Assembly: GCA_038232455.1 (NCBI GenBank)
Contig: JBBSHU010000002.1
Span: 3,621-67,620, forward strand
Source: DATAQC01 sp038232455
Lineage (GTDB): Bacteria > Actinomycetota > Acidimicrobiia > Acidimicrobiales > AC-14
Length of the DNA stretch: 64,000 bases
Direction of reading: 5' to 3'
Each line of letters opens with the position of its first letter. Position 1 is the stretch's first letter. Made by a program: the position numbers and the translations under genes. The notes beneath the pieces are model-generated. The model was not told where the DNA came from and ran no database searches. It saw nothing but the letters and a program-made list of their open reading frames with translations. This document shows, piece after piece, positions 8,054 through 15,723 of the stretch.

Positions 8054-8593
8054 TCAGGCGCGGTACAACCCGCGCTCCTGCAGACGCCTCTTCTCCTCGG
8101 CGGGAAGTTCCACGTTAGAGGGCGTGAGCAGGAAGACCTGTTCGGCGACGCGCTCCATCTGGCCGCCGAGCCCGTAGGTGAGGCCGCTGGCGAAGTCGAT
8201 CAGGCGCCGGGACAGGTCGCGGTTGACACCCTGGAGGTTCAGGATGACGGGTTGGCTGACCTTCAGCTTGTCGCCGATCTCCTGGGCATCGTTGAAGCCG
8301 TTGGGTGCCACCACGTGCACCTTGGGTTGCTGGGCCGTGACGATGGGGCGCACGACGGCCGGACGTTGGATGGTGATGCCACCGGTGGCGGGCTCGCGAG
8401 GCAGCGTCCTCACGGCTCCCGGGGCGGGCTCTGGTTCGAAGACGGGATCGACGGGCGCCTGGCGAACCGCCGCTTGGCGGCGGGGCGCGGGCGCGGGTGG
8501 CGGCGGCACTTCGTCGTAGGGCTCGTAGTCCTCGTACTCCTCGTCGTCGACGAGGCCGAGGTAGACCATCGTTCGTCGCCAAACCGATGCCAT
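8054..8593 (-). CDS. sepF: Cell division protein SepF
   Basis: SepF anchors FtsZ to the membrane and helps build the septum in bacteria that lack FtsA. The 179-residue product starts with a short membrane-binding region (MASVWRRTMVYLGL). An acidic and proline-rich linker (about 15-70) follows. The C-terminal SepF core has the conserved stretch PVILNLQGVNRDLSRRLIDF (about 116-135) and then GLTYGLGGQMERV. Length is normal. No ftsA gene is present in the cluster, consistent with SepF being the main FtsZ anchor. Its position between yggS and yggT is the usual one. Confidence 0.95.
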   Translation of the reverse strand: MASVWRRTMVYLGLVDDEEYEDYEPYDEVPPPPAPAPRRQAAVRQAPVDPVFEPEPAPGAVRTLPREPATGGITIQRPAVVRPIVTAQQPKVHVVAPNGFNDAQEIGDKLKVSQPVILNLQGVNRDLSRRLIDFASGLTYGLGGQMERVAEQVFLLTPSNVELPAEEKRRLQERGLYRA

Positions 8594-8620
8594 TTGCGGA
8601 ACCCTCCTTGGCTGCTCAGC

Positions 8621-9295
8621 CTATCGTCGCAGGTCGTCGGCGCCATTCCGTGGACCGAACAAGCCTCGACCCACCCGGATCATGGTGGCTCCCTCGGCCA
8701 CCGCCACCTCCAGATCATCGGTCATGCCGATGGAACGTACCGGCAGGGCCAGTCGATCGGCGAGCGCCACCAGGTGCCGAAACCCGGGTCGGGCATCTTC
8801 GGGAGACCCGGTCGGGCCGACGGCCATGAAACCACCGACACGGAGGCCGATGTCGACCAACTCGTCGACCAGGTGGGCGGCCTCGGTGGGGCGGCACCCG
8901 TTCTTGGCCGCCTCACCGGAGATGTCGAGCTGCACGAGCACTGACGCCCCCGGATGACGGCGGGCGATCTCCTGGCCCGCCGCCAGTCGGTCGACGCCCT
9001 GCCAGAGATGAACGAGATCGGCGATCATGCGTACCTTGTTCCGCTGCACGTGACCGAGATAGTGCAACCGCGGTTTCCGCCCCCCGGCCGCGAGCAGGGC
9101 GCCGGCGGTGGTCGCCAGTTCGGCGGCGTAGTTCTCGCCGACATCGGTGAGGCCGGCCTCGAGTGCTGCGGCAGCAGCAGCGGGACCGTGACCCTTGGTG
9201 ACGGCCACCACGGTGACGTCGGACGCGCCTCCGCCGGCTGCGCTGATCCTGTCGCGCACCCCGGCCAGGCGGTCCGCCACATCGACCGAGCTCAT
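8621..9295 (-). CDS. yggS: YggS-family pyridoxal phosphate homeostasis protein
   Basis: A PLP-binding, alanine-racemase-fold protein thought to buffer free PLP. The 224-residue product shows VVAVTKGHG with the PLP-binding lysine near residue 34, then DVGENYAAEL, LHYLGHVQRNK, and near the end GMTDDLEVAVAEGATMIRVG. The ATG at 9295 overlaps the pgeF stop as ATGA; a second ATG two codons upstream (9301) is possible. It lies between pgeF and sepF with only 27 bases before sepF, so the genes are almost certainly one transcript. Confidence 0.9.
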   Translation of the reverse strand: MSSVDVADRLAGVRDRISAAGGGASDVTVVAVTKGHGPAAAAAALEAGLTDVGENYAAELATTAGALLAAGGRKPRLHYLGHVQRNKVRMIADLVHLWQGVDRLAAGQEIARRHPGASVLVQLDISGEAAKNGCRPTEAAHLVDELVDIGLRVGGFMAVGPTGSPEDARPGFRHLVALADRLALPVRSIGMTDDLEVAVAEGATMIRVGRGLFGPRNGADDLRR

Positions 9296-9969
9296 CGCCA
9301 TACGACCGCCACCTGACGCTCGCGCTCGCCACGGGCCCGCCACGAGTACCAGTCCGGCGAACAGGCGGTACACGAGCCCAGGTCGTCGACATCGTCGACA
9401 CCGGCCCGCAGCAGGGCGGCCCGCACGCCGGCGGCCAGATCGAGTGCCGAGGCGCCGAGCCCGTTGCGAGCCCGCACCTCGGGTCCGAGGCGTTCGGCGA
9501 TCCGGTCGAGGTCGGCGACGCCGAACTCGTAGCACTCCGCCCGGATGCACGGGCCGATCACCGCGCTCACCCTCACCGCGCCGAGGTCGCCCATGGCCTC
9601 CACTGTCCGCTCGAGCACTCCGGCAGCCAGCCCGGCCCAACCGGCGTGAGCCGCGCCCAACACGCCCTCGGCGCTGGCCAGCACCACCGGAGCGCAGTCC
9701 GCCGTGAGCACAGCGAGCGCACAACCGGGTTCGGCGGTGACGGCGGCGTCGGCGGCGGCTCCCGCCGACCCGCCGGGAGCGACGACCCGGACGACCTCGT
9801 CGCCGTGCACCTGGCGGAGCCAGGTCCACGGCAGGTCGAGTACGGCCCGACGGCGGGTGGTTACGTCGGGCGCCACCTCGTAGGCGTACTCGCCGCCGTG
9901 GCCCATGTCTCCGTCGGCTCGTCCCGTGAACCGCGCCGACGCTCCGCCCGGCAGCTCCACGGTGGTCAC
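9292..9969 (-). CDS. pgeF: PgeF/YfiH-family peptidoglycan editing factor (laccase domain)
   Basis: A multicopper-oxidase-like (DUF152, YfiH) protein. The family member PgeF removes misincorporated L-Ser from peptidoglycan precursors. The product has 225 residues with the metal and active-site motifs LRQVHGDEVV (about 51-60), TADCAPVVL (about 89-97) and AAHAGWAG (about 106-113). The C-terminal CxxC-like stretch GSCTACSPDWYSWR is also typical. The start is a GTG at 9969. It directly follows ftsZ with about 57 bases between them, the normal position in actinobacteria. Confidence 0.9.
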   Translation of the reverse strand: MTTVELPGGASARFTGRADGDMGHGGEYAYEVAPDVTTRRRAVLDLPWTWLRQVHGDEVVRVVAPGGSAGAAADAAVTAEPGCALAVLTADCAPVVLASAEGVLGAAHAGWAGLAAGVLERTVEAMGDLGAVRVSAVIGPCIRAECYEFGVADLDRIAERLGPEVRARNGLGASALDLAAGVRAALLRAGVDDVDDLGSCTACSPDWYSWRARGERERQVAVVWR

Positions 9970-10026
9970 CCCCGGTCCGCGGCCACGTCAGACGTCAGCC
10001 AAGCACGTCCAGGAGCCGGCACTGCC

Positions 10027-11130
10027 CTACTTCAGGAACGACGGGACGTCGAAGTCGTCTTCCTCGTCGAGGCCCAGAGGACTGCCGGAACGGCCGAACA
10101 GATCGTCGTCGCCCTCTTCGGCATCGAGACCGAGCGACGACGGACGGCTGGACTCGGCCGTGGTGCTTTCGCGGGTGTCGTCCCACCGGTCGAAACCGGC
10201 AGCGATCACCGTGACCCGAACCTCGTCTCCCATGGACTCGTCGATCACCATGCCGGCGATGATGTTGGCGTCGGGATGGGCCACGTCGTGGATGATCTCG
10301 GCTGCCTCGTTGACCTCGAACAAGCCCAGATCGCTTCCGCCCGAGATGTTGAGCAGAATCCCGCGGGCGCCCTCGATCGACGACTCCAGCAGAGGGCTGG
10401 AGATGGCGGCCCGAGCGGCGTTGAGGGACCGGCCCTCGCCGGAGGCGTAGCCGATGCCCATGAGGGCCGATCCGGCATTGCTCATGATCATCTTCACGTC
10501 GGCGAAGTCGGTGTTGATGAGTCCCGGCGTGTTGATGAGATCACTGATTCCCTGGACGCCCTGGAGGAGGACCTCGTCGGCCATCTTGAAGGCGTTGAGG
10601 GCCGAGGTCTTGTCGTTCGACACCGACAGCAGTCGGTCGTTGGGGATGACGATGAGGGTGTCGACCTTCTCCTTCAGGGTGGCGATGCCCTGCTCGGCCT
10701 GGACGGCCCGGCGCCGGCCCTCGAAGGCAAACGGCCGCGTGACCACCCCGACGGTAAGGGCGCCCAGCGACTTGGCGATCTCGGCCACGACGGGGGCACC
10801 GCCGGTACCGGTCCCGCCGCCCTTGCCCGCAGTGATGAAGACCATGTCGGCTCCCTTGAGGACCTCCTCGATCTCGTCGCGGTGGGCCTCGGCGGCCTGG
10901 CGACCCACGTCGGGATCGCTGCCCGCCCCCAGGCCCCGGGTCAGCTCCCGCCCGATGTCGAGCTTGACGTCGGCGTCGCTCATGAGAAGCGCCTGGGCGT
11001 CGGTGTTGACGGCGATGAACTCGACGCCCTTGAGGCCGGCGTCGATCATGCGGTTGACGGCGTTCACGCCGCCCCCGCCGATGCCGACCACCTTGATCAA
11101 TGCCAGGTAGTTCTGGGGTGCGCCGATCAT
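10027..11130 (-). CDS. ftsZ: Cell division GTPase FtsZ
   Basis: Tubulin-like GTPase that polymerises into the Z-ring. The 367-residue product has the GTP-binding loop GGGTGTG at 104-110, the N-terminal VGIGGGGVNAVNRMI, and a T7 loop with NTDFADVK. A variable linker follows, and the C-terminal peptide ends DDFDVPSFLK, which should bind SepF. The start is the ATG at 11130 because GGAGGG lies 6 bases before it; an in-frame extension to 11208 has no such signal. Transcription probably starts far upstream from a promoter in the 3' end of ftsQ, leaving a leader of about 190 bases. Confidence 0.97.
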   Translation of the reverse strand: MIGAPQNYLALIKVVGIGGGGVNAVNRMIDAGLKGVEFIAVNTDAQALLMSDADVKLDIGRELTRGLGAGSDPDVGRQAAEAHRDEIEEVLKGADMVFITAGKGGGTGTGGAPVVAEIAKSLGALTVGVVTRPFAFEGRRRAVQAEQGIATLKEKVDTLIVIPNDRLLSVSNDKTSALNAFKMADEVLLQGVQGISDLINTPGLINTDFADVKMIMSNAGSALMGIGYASGEGRSLNAARAAISSPLLESSIEGARGILLNISGGSDLGLFEVNEAAEIIHDVAHPDANIIAGMVIDESMGDEVRVTVIAAGFDRWDDTRESTTAESSRPSSLGLDAEEGDDDLFGRSGSPLGLDEEDDFDVPSFLK

Positions 11131-11339
11131 CGTGTGCCCTCCGTTTGTCCGAACGCGCGGTGCTTTCGCGCGGTGTGTCGTCACGACATGTCCGTTACTC
11201 GTGGCCACTGCTCGTGGCCTCGTGCTGGTTGTAGAGTCCGATTGACGTCGCCCGTGGTCGAACTCAACCGAACCTCGACCTCCACTACAGGTTGACAGTT
11301 ATGTTACCCTGTCCTTTGGGTTGATACTCTAGTGAAGGG
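11131..11339 (-). promoter_or_regulatory. ftsZ leader region
   Basis: These 209 bases contain no gene. The part near ftsQ is unusually AT-rich for this genome and carries CTAGAGTATCAACCC and TGTCAACCTGTAGTGGAGG on the minus strand. Motifs of this look precede ftsZ in other actinobacteria as well, which I state from memory. Nearer the gene there is a direct repeat of CTCGTGGCC. Confidence 0.5.
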
Positions 11340-11354
11340 CTAGAGCCGAGTCAA
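11326..11354 (-). promoter_or_regulatory. Probable ftsZ promoter (-35 TTGACT, -10 TAGAGT)
   Basis: On the minus strand TTGACT (11354-11349) and TAGAGT (11331-11326) are separated by exactly 17 bases. The -35 lies inside the last codons of ftsQ. This would give ftsZ its own transcript in addition to read-through from the dcw operon. Confidence 0.55.
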
Positions 11355-12230
11355 CACAGGAGTTGAGGGAATGCGGACGTCGAGGTTGGACACCGTCCGT
11401 CCGTCCACTGCTGCCAACACGGTGAGTGCAGCCTGTAGCTTGTCGGCGACGCCCGTGGTGTCCCCGACCAGGACCACCCCCTGGGGTTTCAGGCGCAGCT
11501 CGACGCCGTTGGTCCCGAGGGTCACCGTCGCCACTCTCGGAGCCAGGGCCGGCGGCAGTTGGGCGGCCACCTCCAACGGATCGCGTGCCGGCGGTGCCAC
11601 GCTGGTCCCTGGAGCCCCGGCGGCGGGGCCGTCGATGACGACCAGGTCCGGAGGCGGGACCACGGCCGGAGCGAGCACCCGGCCGGTTCGGTCGACGAGC
11701 ACCCACGCCGCGCCACCCTGCCGGGTCACTGCCGTCGCCGTTCGTTCGACGACCCGGATCCGTACGGTGGAGGGCCATTCGCGCACCACGTCGGTGCGCA
11801 ACACCCACGGCAAGCTCGACACCCGTCGTGCCGCCCCGGCACCGTCGACGTCGGTCATGGCAATACCGCGATCGATGCCGGCGGCGGCGCCCACGGCGGG
11901 GGCCCCGGTATGCGTCGCCCCCTGGATCACGACCCGGTCGACGTCGAGAAGCGGCGTCCGGGTGGCCCCCCAGGCCGCAACCAGGACGGCCACGGTGACC
12001 AGGCCGACCACGACCAGGCGGAGCCGGCGGCGTCCCGCCGCCCGCACCACGTCGATCTGGCGTCGCCGGATCCGGGGGTCGATCGCCACCCGGGACGGGG
12101 CCGACCGCGCTGCCGGCACCAGGGGGCGTCCGCCGCCGCCAACCGCTGTTTCCCGGGTCACCCGACGGTCGTTCCGTCGCCTCCCCCTACCCTCGACCTT
12201 TGGTCGAACGTTAGGATCTGAAGTCTTCAT
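11340..12230 (-). CDS. ftsQ: Cell division protein FtsQ
   Basis: Single-pass membrane protein of the FtsQBL divisome subcomplex. The 296-residue product has a long basic cytoplasmic N-terminus (1-70) and a membrane helix (about 71-88). A POTRA domain follows (about 94-165, with LLDVDRVVIQGATHTG), then the FtsQ domain with the motif LPWVLRTDVVREWPSTVRIR. The ATG at 12230 overlaps the murB stop in an ATGA junction. Position between murB and ftsZ is standard. Confidence 0.93.
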   Translation of the reverse strand: MKTSDPNVRPKVEGRGRRRNDRRVTRETAVGGGGRPLVPAARSAPSRVAIDPRIRRRQIDVVRAAGRRRLRLVVVGLVTVAVLVAAWGATRTPLLDVDRVVIQGATHTGAPAVGAAAGIDRGIAMTDVDGAGAARRVSSLPWVLRTDVVREWPSTVRIRVVERTATAVTRQGGAAWVLVDRTGRVLAPAVVPPPDLVVIDGPAAGAPGTSVAPPARDPLEVAAQLPPALAPRVATVTLGTNGVELRLKPQGVVLVGDTTGVADKLQAALTVLAAVDGRTVSNLDVRIPSTPVLTRL

Positions 12231-13168
12231 CGAGCCTCCTCACCGAACCCGACCAGGTGGTTCTCGACCTGGAGCTCCACTCCGGCGCGCTGTTCCACCA
12301 GGCGGGCCACCTCGGCTATGAGCGCAGCCACGTCATCGGCCGATCCACCATCGTCCACCTGTACGAAGTTGGCATGCTTCGGAGACACGAACGCGGATCC
12401 CCGCCGTAGGCCCTTCAACCCGGCCTCGTCGATCAGTCGGCCGGCGGAGTGGCCGGGTGGGTTGGTGAACACCGATCCGCCGTTGCTTCCCCCGGGCTGG
12501 TGCTCCCGCCGCCAGCGGACGATGTCGGCGATGGCCTCCTCCGAGGCGTGGCGGTCACCCGGTGCGAGGGCGAACCGGGCCGAGACCACCACCTGATCCC
12601 GGCCCAGGGCCGAGCGCCGGTAGCCGAGGTCCAGGCGGTCGGCCCCGACGGTGCCGTGAAGGTGGGCGCCACCACGGTTCTCACCGATCAGGTCGTGAAC
12701 CCGGGCGCTCACCAGGTTCCGGCTGACGTCGCTGCCGTGGCCCCCGGCGTTCATGCGTACGGCGCCACCCACCGAGCCGGGCACGCCCACCGACCATTCC
12801 ATGCCGGTGAGGCCGGCGACCGCCGTCCGCCGGGCCAGGACGGGCAGGCTCACCGAAGCCCCGGCCACCACGTCGGTGCCGTCGATGGTGATCTCGGCGA
12901 ACCCGGAGCCGAGCACCACGGCCAGACCGGGAAAGCCGCCATCGGCGACGAGCAGGTTCGAGCCCCGGCCCACGACGAGCACGTCCACTCCCGACTCCCG
13001 CACCGCCCGCCCGACCAGCTCCAGGTCGCCCTCGTCGGCGACCTCGACGAACAGGGCGGCCGGGCCCCCGACTCGGTAGCTGGTGAGCGGCCCGACCGGC
13101 ACCCCGTGCCGGGCCCGCTCGCCCAGGACCGAGGCGGCCACCTCGACGGCATCGTCGACGCCGCTCAA
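12227..13168 (-). CDS. murB: UDP-N-acetylenolpyruvoylglucosamine reductase MurB
   Basis: FAD enzyme that reduces UDP-GlcNAc-enolpyruvate to UDP-MurNAc. The 313-residue product shows TSYRVGGPAALFVEV, the FAD-binding VVGRGSNLLVADGGFPGLAV, and MEWSVGVPGSVGGAVRMNAG. The C-terminal part has GGSVFTNPPGHSAGRLID with the catalytic Ser, then SPKHANFV. The start is taken as a TTG at 13168, whose last two bases are the first two of the murC TGA stop (TTGA junction). A GTG further in is the alternative. The open frame continues upstream through murC but that part is out of frame with MurC and is not real. Confidence 0.93.
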   Translation of the reverse strand: MSGVDDAVEVAASVLGERARHGVPVGPLTSYRVGGPAALFVEVADEGDLELVGRAVRESGVDVLVVGRGSNLLVADGGFPGLAVVLGSGFAEITIDGTDVVAGASVSLPVLARRTAVAGLTGMEWSVGVPGSVGGAVRMNAGGHGSDVSRNLVSARVHDLIGENRGGAHLHGTVGADRLDLGYRRSALGRDQVVVSARFALAPGDRHASEEAIADIVRWRREHQPGGSNGGSVFTNPPGHSAGRLIDEAGLKGLRRGSAFVSPKHANFVQVDDGGSADDVAALIAEVARLVEQRAGVELQVENHLVGFGEEAR

Positions 13169-14601
13169 CCGCCCACCTCGGCGGGCGCGGGGGCGGGGTC
13201 GGTACCCATCAGGTCGACGGCCAGCGTGGTGACGTCGCCGGCGCCGACAGTGAGGCACACGTCGCCGGGTCGGAGCCGGGTCCGCAGGAACTCCAGCACC
13301 TCGTCCCGCCGGGGCAGCCAGGCCACGGCCTGGACCGGGCGGGCCTCGCAGACGGCGTCGACGACCAGTTTTCCGGTGACGCCGGGCAGAGGAGCCTCCC
13401 CGGCGCCGTAGACGTCGGTGACGACGAGCAGGTCGACGCCGTCGAACACGGTGCCGAACGCCCGCCAGAGAGCGGCGGTGCGGCTGTACCGGTGGGGCTG
13501 GAACACGCACACCACCCGTCGCCAGCCGCCACCCCGCGCCGAGGCCACGGCGGCGGCCACCTTGGCGGGCAGGTGGGCGTAGTCGTCGACCACGGTCACA
13601 CCACCGGCCTGGCCCCTCACCTGGAAGCGCCGATCGACACCGGGATAGGCGGCCAGGGCCGTAGCGAGGCCGTCGAACGACCCCCGGACCGCCCCACCCT
13701 CCACGGCTGCGGCCAGGGCGGCGGCGGCGTTGAGGGCATTGTGACGCCCGGGAGCGGGGACCCGCACTTGGCCCAGCGGCCGCCCACGGTGCTCGAGCAC
13801 GAAGCTGCTGGCCGCCGGCTCCAGCACCAGGCCGGCCAGACGGTAGTCGGCGTCGGGGGTTGTCCCGTAGGTGGCCGCTCCGACCTGGCGGCCGATCCGG
13901 GCGGCAGGCGGGTCGTCGGCGCAGACGAGTGCCTTGCGAGCACCGGTGAGGAACCGGCCGAAGGCGGCCTCCAGGGCGTCGAGGTCGCCCCAGTGGTCGA
14001 GGTGGTCGGGCGCCACGCTCGTTACCACGGCCACCTCGACCGGGAGGTCGAGGAAGGTACCGTCGCTCTCGTCGGCCTCGACCACGAACCACTCGCCGCT
14101 GTCCCATCGGGCCCCGGTGGCCATCCCACCGATCAAGCCGCCGACGATGTAGGACGGCCGCAGGCCGGCTCCCGCCAGGGTCGTGGCGAGCATGGCCGTG
14201 GTGGACGTCTTGCCGTGGGTCCCGGCAACGGCAATGGTCCGGCGAGAGGCAGCGATGGCGGCCAGCATCGGTCCCCGGCGGACCACGGGGATGCCCCGGT
14301 CGCGAGCGGCGGCCAACTCGGGGTTATCCGCCGGTATGGCCGTTGACGGTGTGACGATCTCGGCTCCCTCCACGGCGGAAGCGTCGTGGCCGACGGTCGT
14401 CGCCACCCCCATGGAGGCGAGGCGCTCCACCACGGGCGACCCCACCAGGTCGCTACCGGACACGTGGTGGCCCTGGGCCATCAGCACCTCGGCGATGGCG
14501 CTCATGCCTGCGCCCCCGATGCCCACCAGATGGACGCGCCGGGGATGGGTCAGATCCGGGCCGGCATTCCGTTCAGGCACGGAGCCGGAGAGATCAGCCA
14601 C
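13165..14601 (-). CDS. murC: UDP-N-acetylmuramate--L-alanine ligase MurC
   Basis: Adds L-Ala to UDP-MurNAc in the cytoplasm using ATP. The 478-residue product has the Rossmann motif VHLVGIGGAGMSAIAEVL (about 23-40), the Mur-ligase P-loop GTHGKTS at 127-133, and the C-terminal DDYAHLPAKVAAAV and FQPHRYSRT motifs. The first 20 residues are an extension whose part GSVPERNAG (about 6-14) is encoded by a family B palindromic repeat also found in ileS. The GTG at 14601 overlaps the end of murG by 8 bases. Confidence 0.95.
   Translation of the reverse strand: MADLSGSVPERNAGPDLTHPRRVHLVGIGGAGMSAIAEVLMAQGHHVSGSDLVGSPVVERLASMGVATTVGHDASAVEGAEIVTPSTAIPADNPELAAARDRGIPVVRRGPMLAAIAASRRTIAVAGTHGKTSTTAMLATTLAGAGLRPSYIVGGLIGGMATGARWDSGEWFVVEADESDGTFLDLPVEVAVVTSVAPDHLDHWGDLDALEAAFGRFLTGARKALVCADDPPAARIGRQVGAATYGTTPDADYRLAGLVLEPAASSFVLEHRGRPLGQVRVPAPGRHNALNAAAALAAAVEGGAVRGSFDGLATALAAYPGVDRRFQVRGQAGGVTVVDDYAHLPAKVAAAVASARGGGWRRVVCVFQPHRYSRTAALWRAFGTVFDGVDLLVVTDVYGAGEAPLPGVTGKLVVDAVCEARPVQAVAWLPRRDEVLEFLRTRLRPGDVCLTVGAGDVTTLAVDLMGTDPAPAPAEVGG
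14563..14590 (-). repeat. Family B repeat in murC
   Basis: On the minus strand the element reads CCGGCTCCGTGCCTGAACGG followed by AATGCCGG. It matches the ileS copy at 4862-4900 with three differences over 27 bases and is translated in the same frame (GSVPER). Confidence 0.7.
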
Positions 14602-15691
14602 GCCGGGCGTGCTCCTCGACCAGGGCGACGACGGCCTCGGCGGCGTCGCGGTGGGCTGCTCCGGCGGCGGCTGTCGCCATGGCCGTAAGGGTGGCCTTGT
14701 CGTCGACGAGGGCGTCGACCTCGGCCACCAGGCGGGCGCCGTTCAGCTCGCTGTCAGCCACCATCACCGCGGCGCCGGCGTCGACCAGGTGCCGGGCGTT
14801 GGCGGTCTGATGGTCGCCCGGGGCGCCGGGGAGGGGGACGAGGATCGACGGGAGGCCGACGGCGGTGAGCTCGGCCACCGACCCCCCCGCCCGGCAGACG
14901 GCCACATCGGCCGCCGCCAGCAGCAGGTCCATGCGCTCCTCGTACTCCACCGGGTGGTACACCAACCCGCCGGCGGGCAGGGTGGGGATCGACTCGCTCA
15001 CCAGTCCCCAGTCCCGACGCCCGACCACGTGGCGTACGACCAGGTCGGTCCGATCGGCCCACCGGTCGAGTGCCTCCAGGACGGCCAGGTTGATCCGACG
15101 TGAGCCCAGCGACCCACCGAAGGCCGCCACCACCGTCCGGTCGGTGGGAAGGCCGAGCGCCCGGCGGGCCTCGTCGCAATCGCGCTCCCGGTCGACAGCG
15201 AGCACCTCAGGGCGCACGGGGTTCCCCGTGACCGTGGCCCGGGCCAGCCCGGTGCCCGGGAAGGATGCCGCAGTGGCCCGGGCGAAGGGCCCGAAGAGCC
15301 GGTTGGCGGCGCCGGGAACGGCGTTCTGCTCGCACAGGACGAGGGGCACCCGAAACACGATGGCGGCCGCCGCTCCGGGCACGCTCGCGTAGCCGCCCAG
15401 CGAGACCACCACGGCCGGCCGCCGCCTCCTCATCTCCGACAGCGCCGTCGCCGCGGCTCGGACCAGCCCCCATGCAGCGACAATGCTGGCTCGCGACAAT
15501 CGTCGCTCGATGCCCCGCCCGGGCAGAAGGGTGACGCCGAAACCTGCCTCGGGCACGAGCCGGGCCTCGATGCCGACCGCGCTGCCCATCCAGTGGACGC
15601 TGTCGGGGGAATGCCCGGCGGCCACCAGGGCCTGGGCCACGGCCAGGCCGGGCAGGACATGGCCGGCCGTCCCGCCCCCGGCGATCAACAT
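14594..15691 (-). CDS. murG: Lipid II synthase MurG (GlcNAc transferase)
   Basis: Peripheral membrane GT28 enzyme that transfers GlcNAc from UDP-GlcNAc to lipid I to form lipid II. The 365-residue product begins MLIAGGGTAGHVLPGLAVA, the glycine-rich membrane-proximal loop. It contains VSLGGYASVPGAAAA, EQNAVPGAANR and TGNPVRPEVL in the N-domain. The donor-binding C-domain has AAFGGSLGSRRIN, ADVAVCRAGGSVAEL and the PLPGAPGDHQTANA loop. The ATG at 15691 is preceded by GAGGGGACCTGG and lies 32 bases after the ftsW stop. A much longer open frame upstream is the antisense-frame shadow of ftsW. Confidence 0.95.
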   Translation of the reverse strand: MLIAGGGTAGHVLPGLAVAQALVAAGHSPDSVHWMGSAVGIEARLVPEAGFGVTLLPGRGIERRLSRASIVAAWGLVRAAATALSEMRRRRPAVVVSLGGYASVPGAAAAIVFRVPLVLCEQNAVPGAANRLFGPFARATAASFPGTGLARATVTGNPVRPEVLAVDRERDCDEARRALGLPTDRTVVAAFGGSLGSRRINLAVLEALDRWADRTDLVVRHVVGRRDWGLVSESIPTLPAGGLVYHPVEYEERMDLLLAAADVAVCRAGGSVAELTAVGLPSILVPLPGAPGDHQTANARHLVDAGAAVMVADSELNGARLVAEVDALVDDKATLTAMATAAAGAAHRDAAEAVVALVEEHARRG

Positions 15692-15723
15692 CCAGGTCCC
15701 CTCGGCGCCAAACCGGCCCGACC

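Noticed and set aside
11292..11330. TTGACA on the plus strand near ftsZ as a divergent promoter
   Set aside because: The nearest -10-like sequence is about 25 bases away and there is no plus-strand gene downstream; the minus-strand pair is a better fit.
12227..14107. Long open frame joining murB with sequence inside murC
   Set aside because: Only the part from 13168 matches MurB; upstream it is the wrong frame of murC. High-GC antisense and shifted frames stay open for long stretches here.
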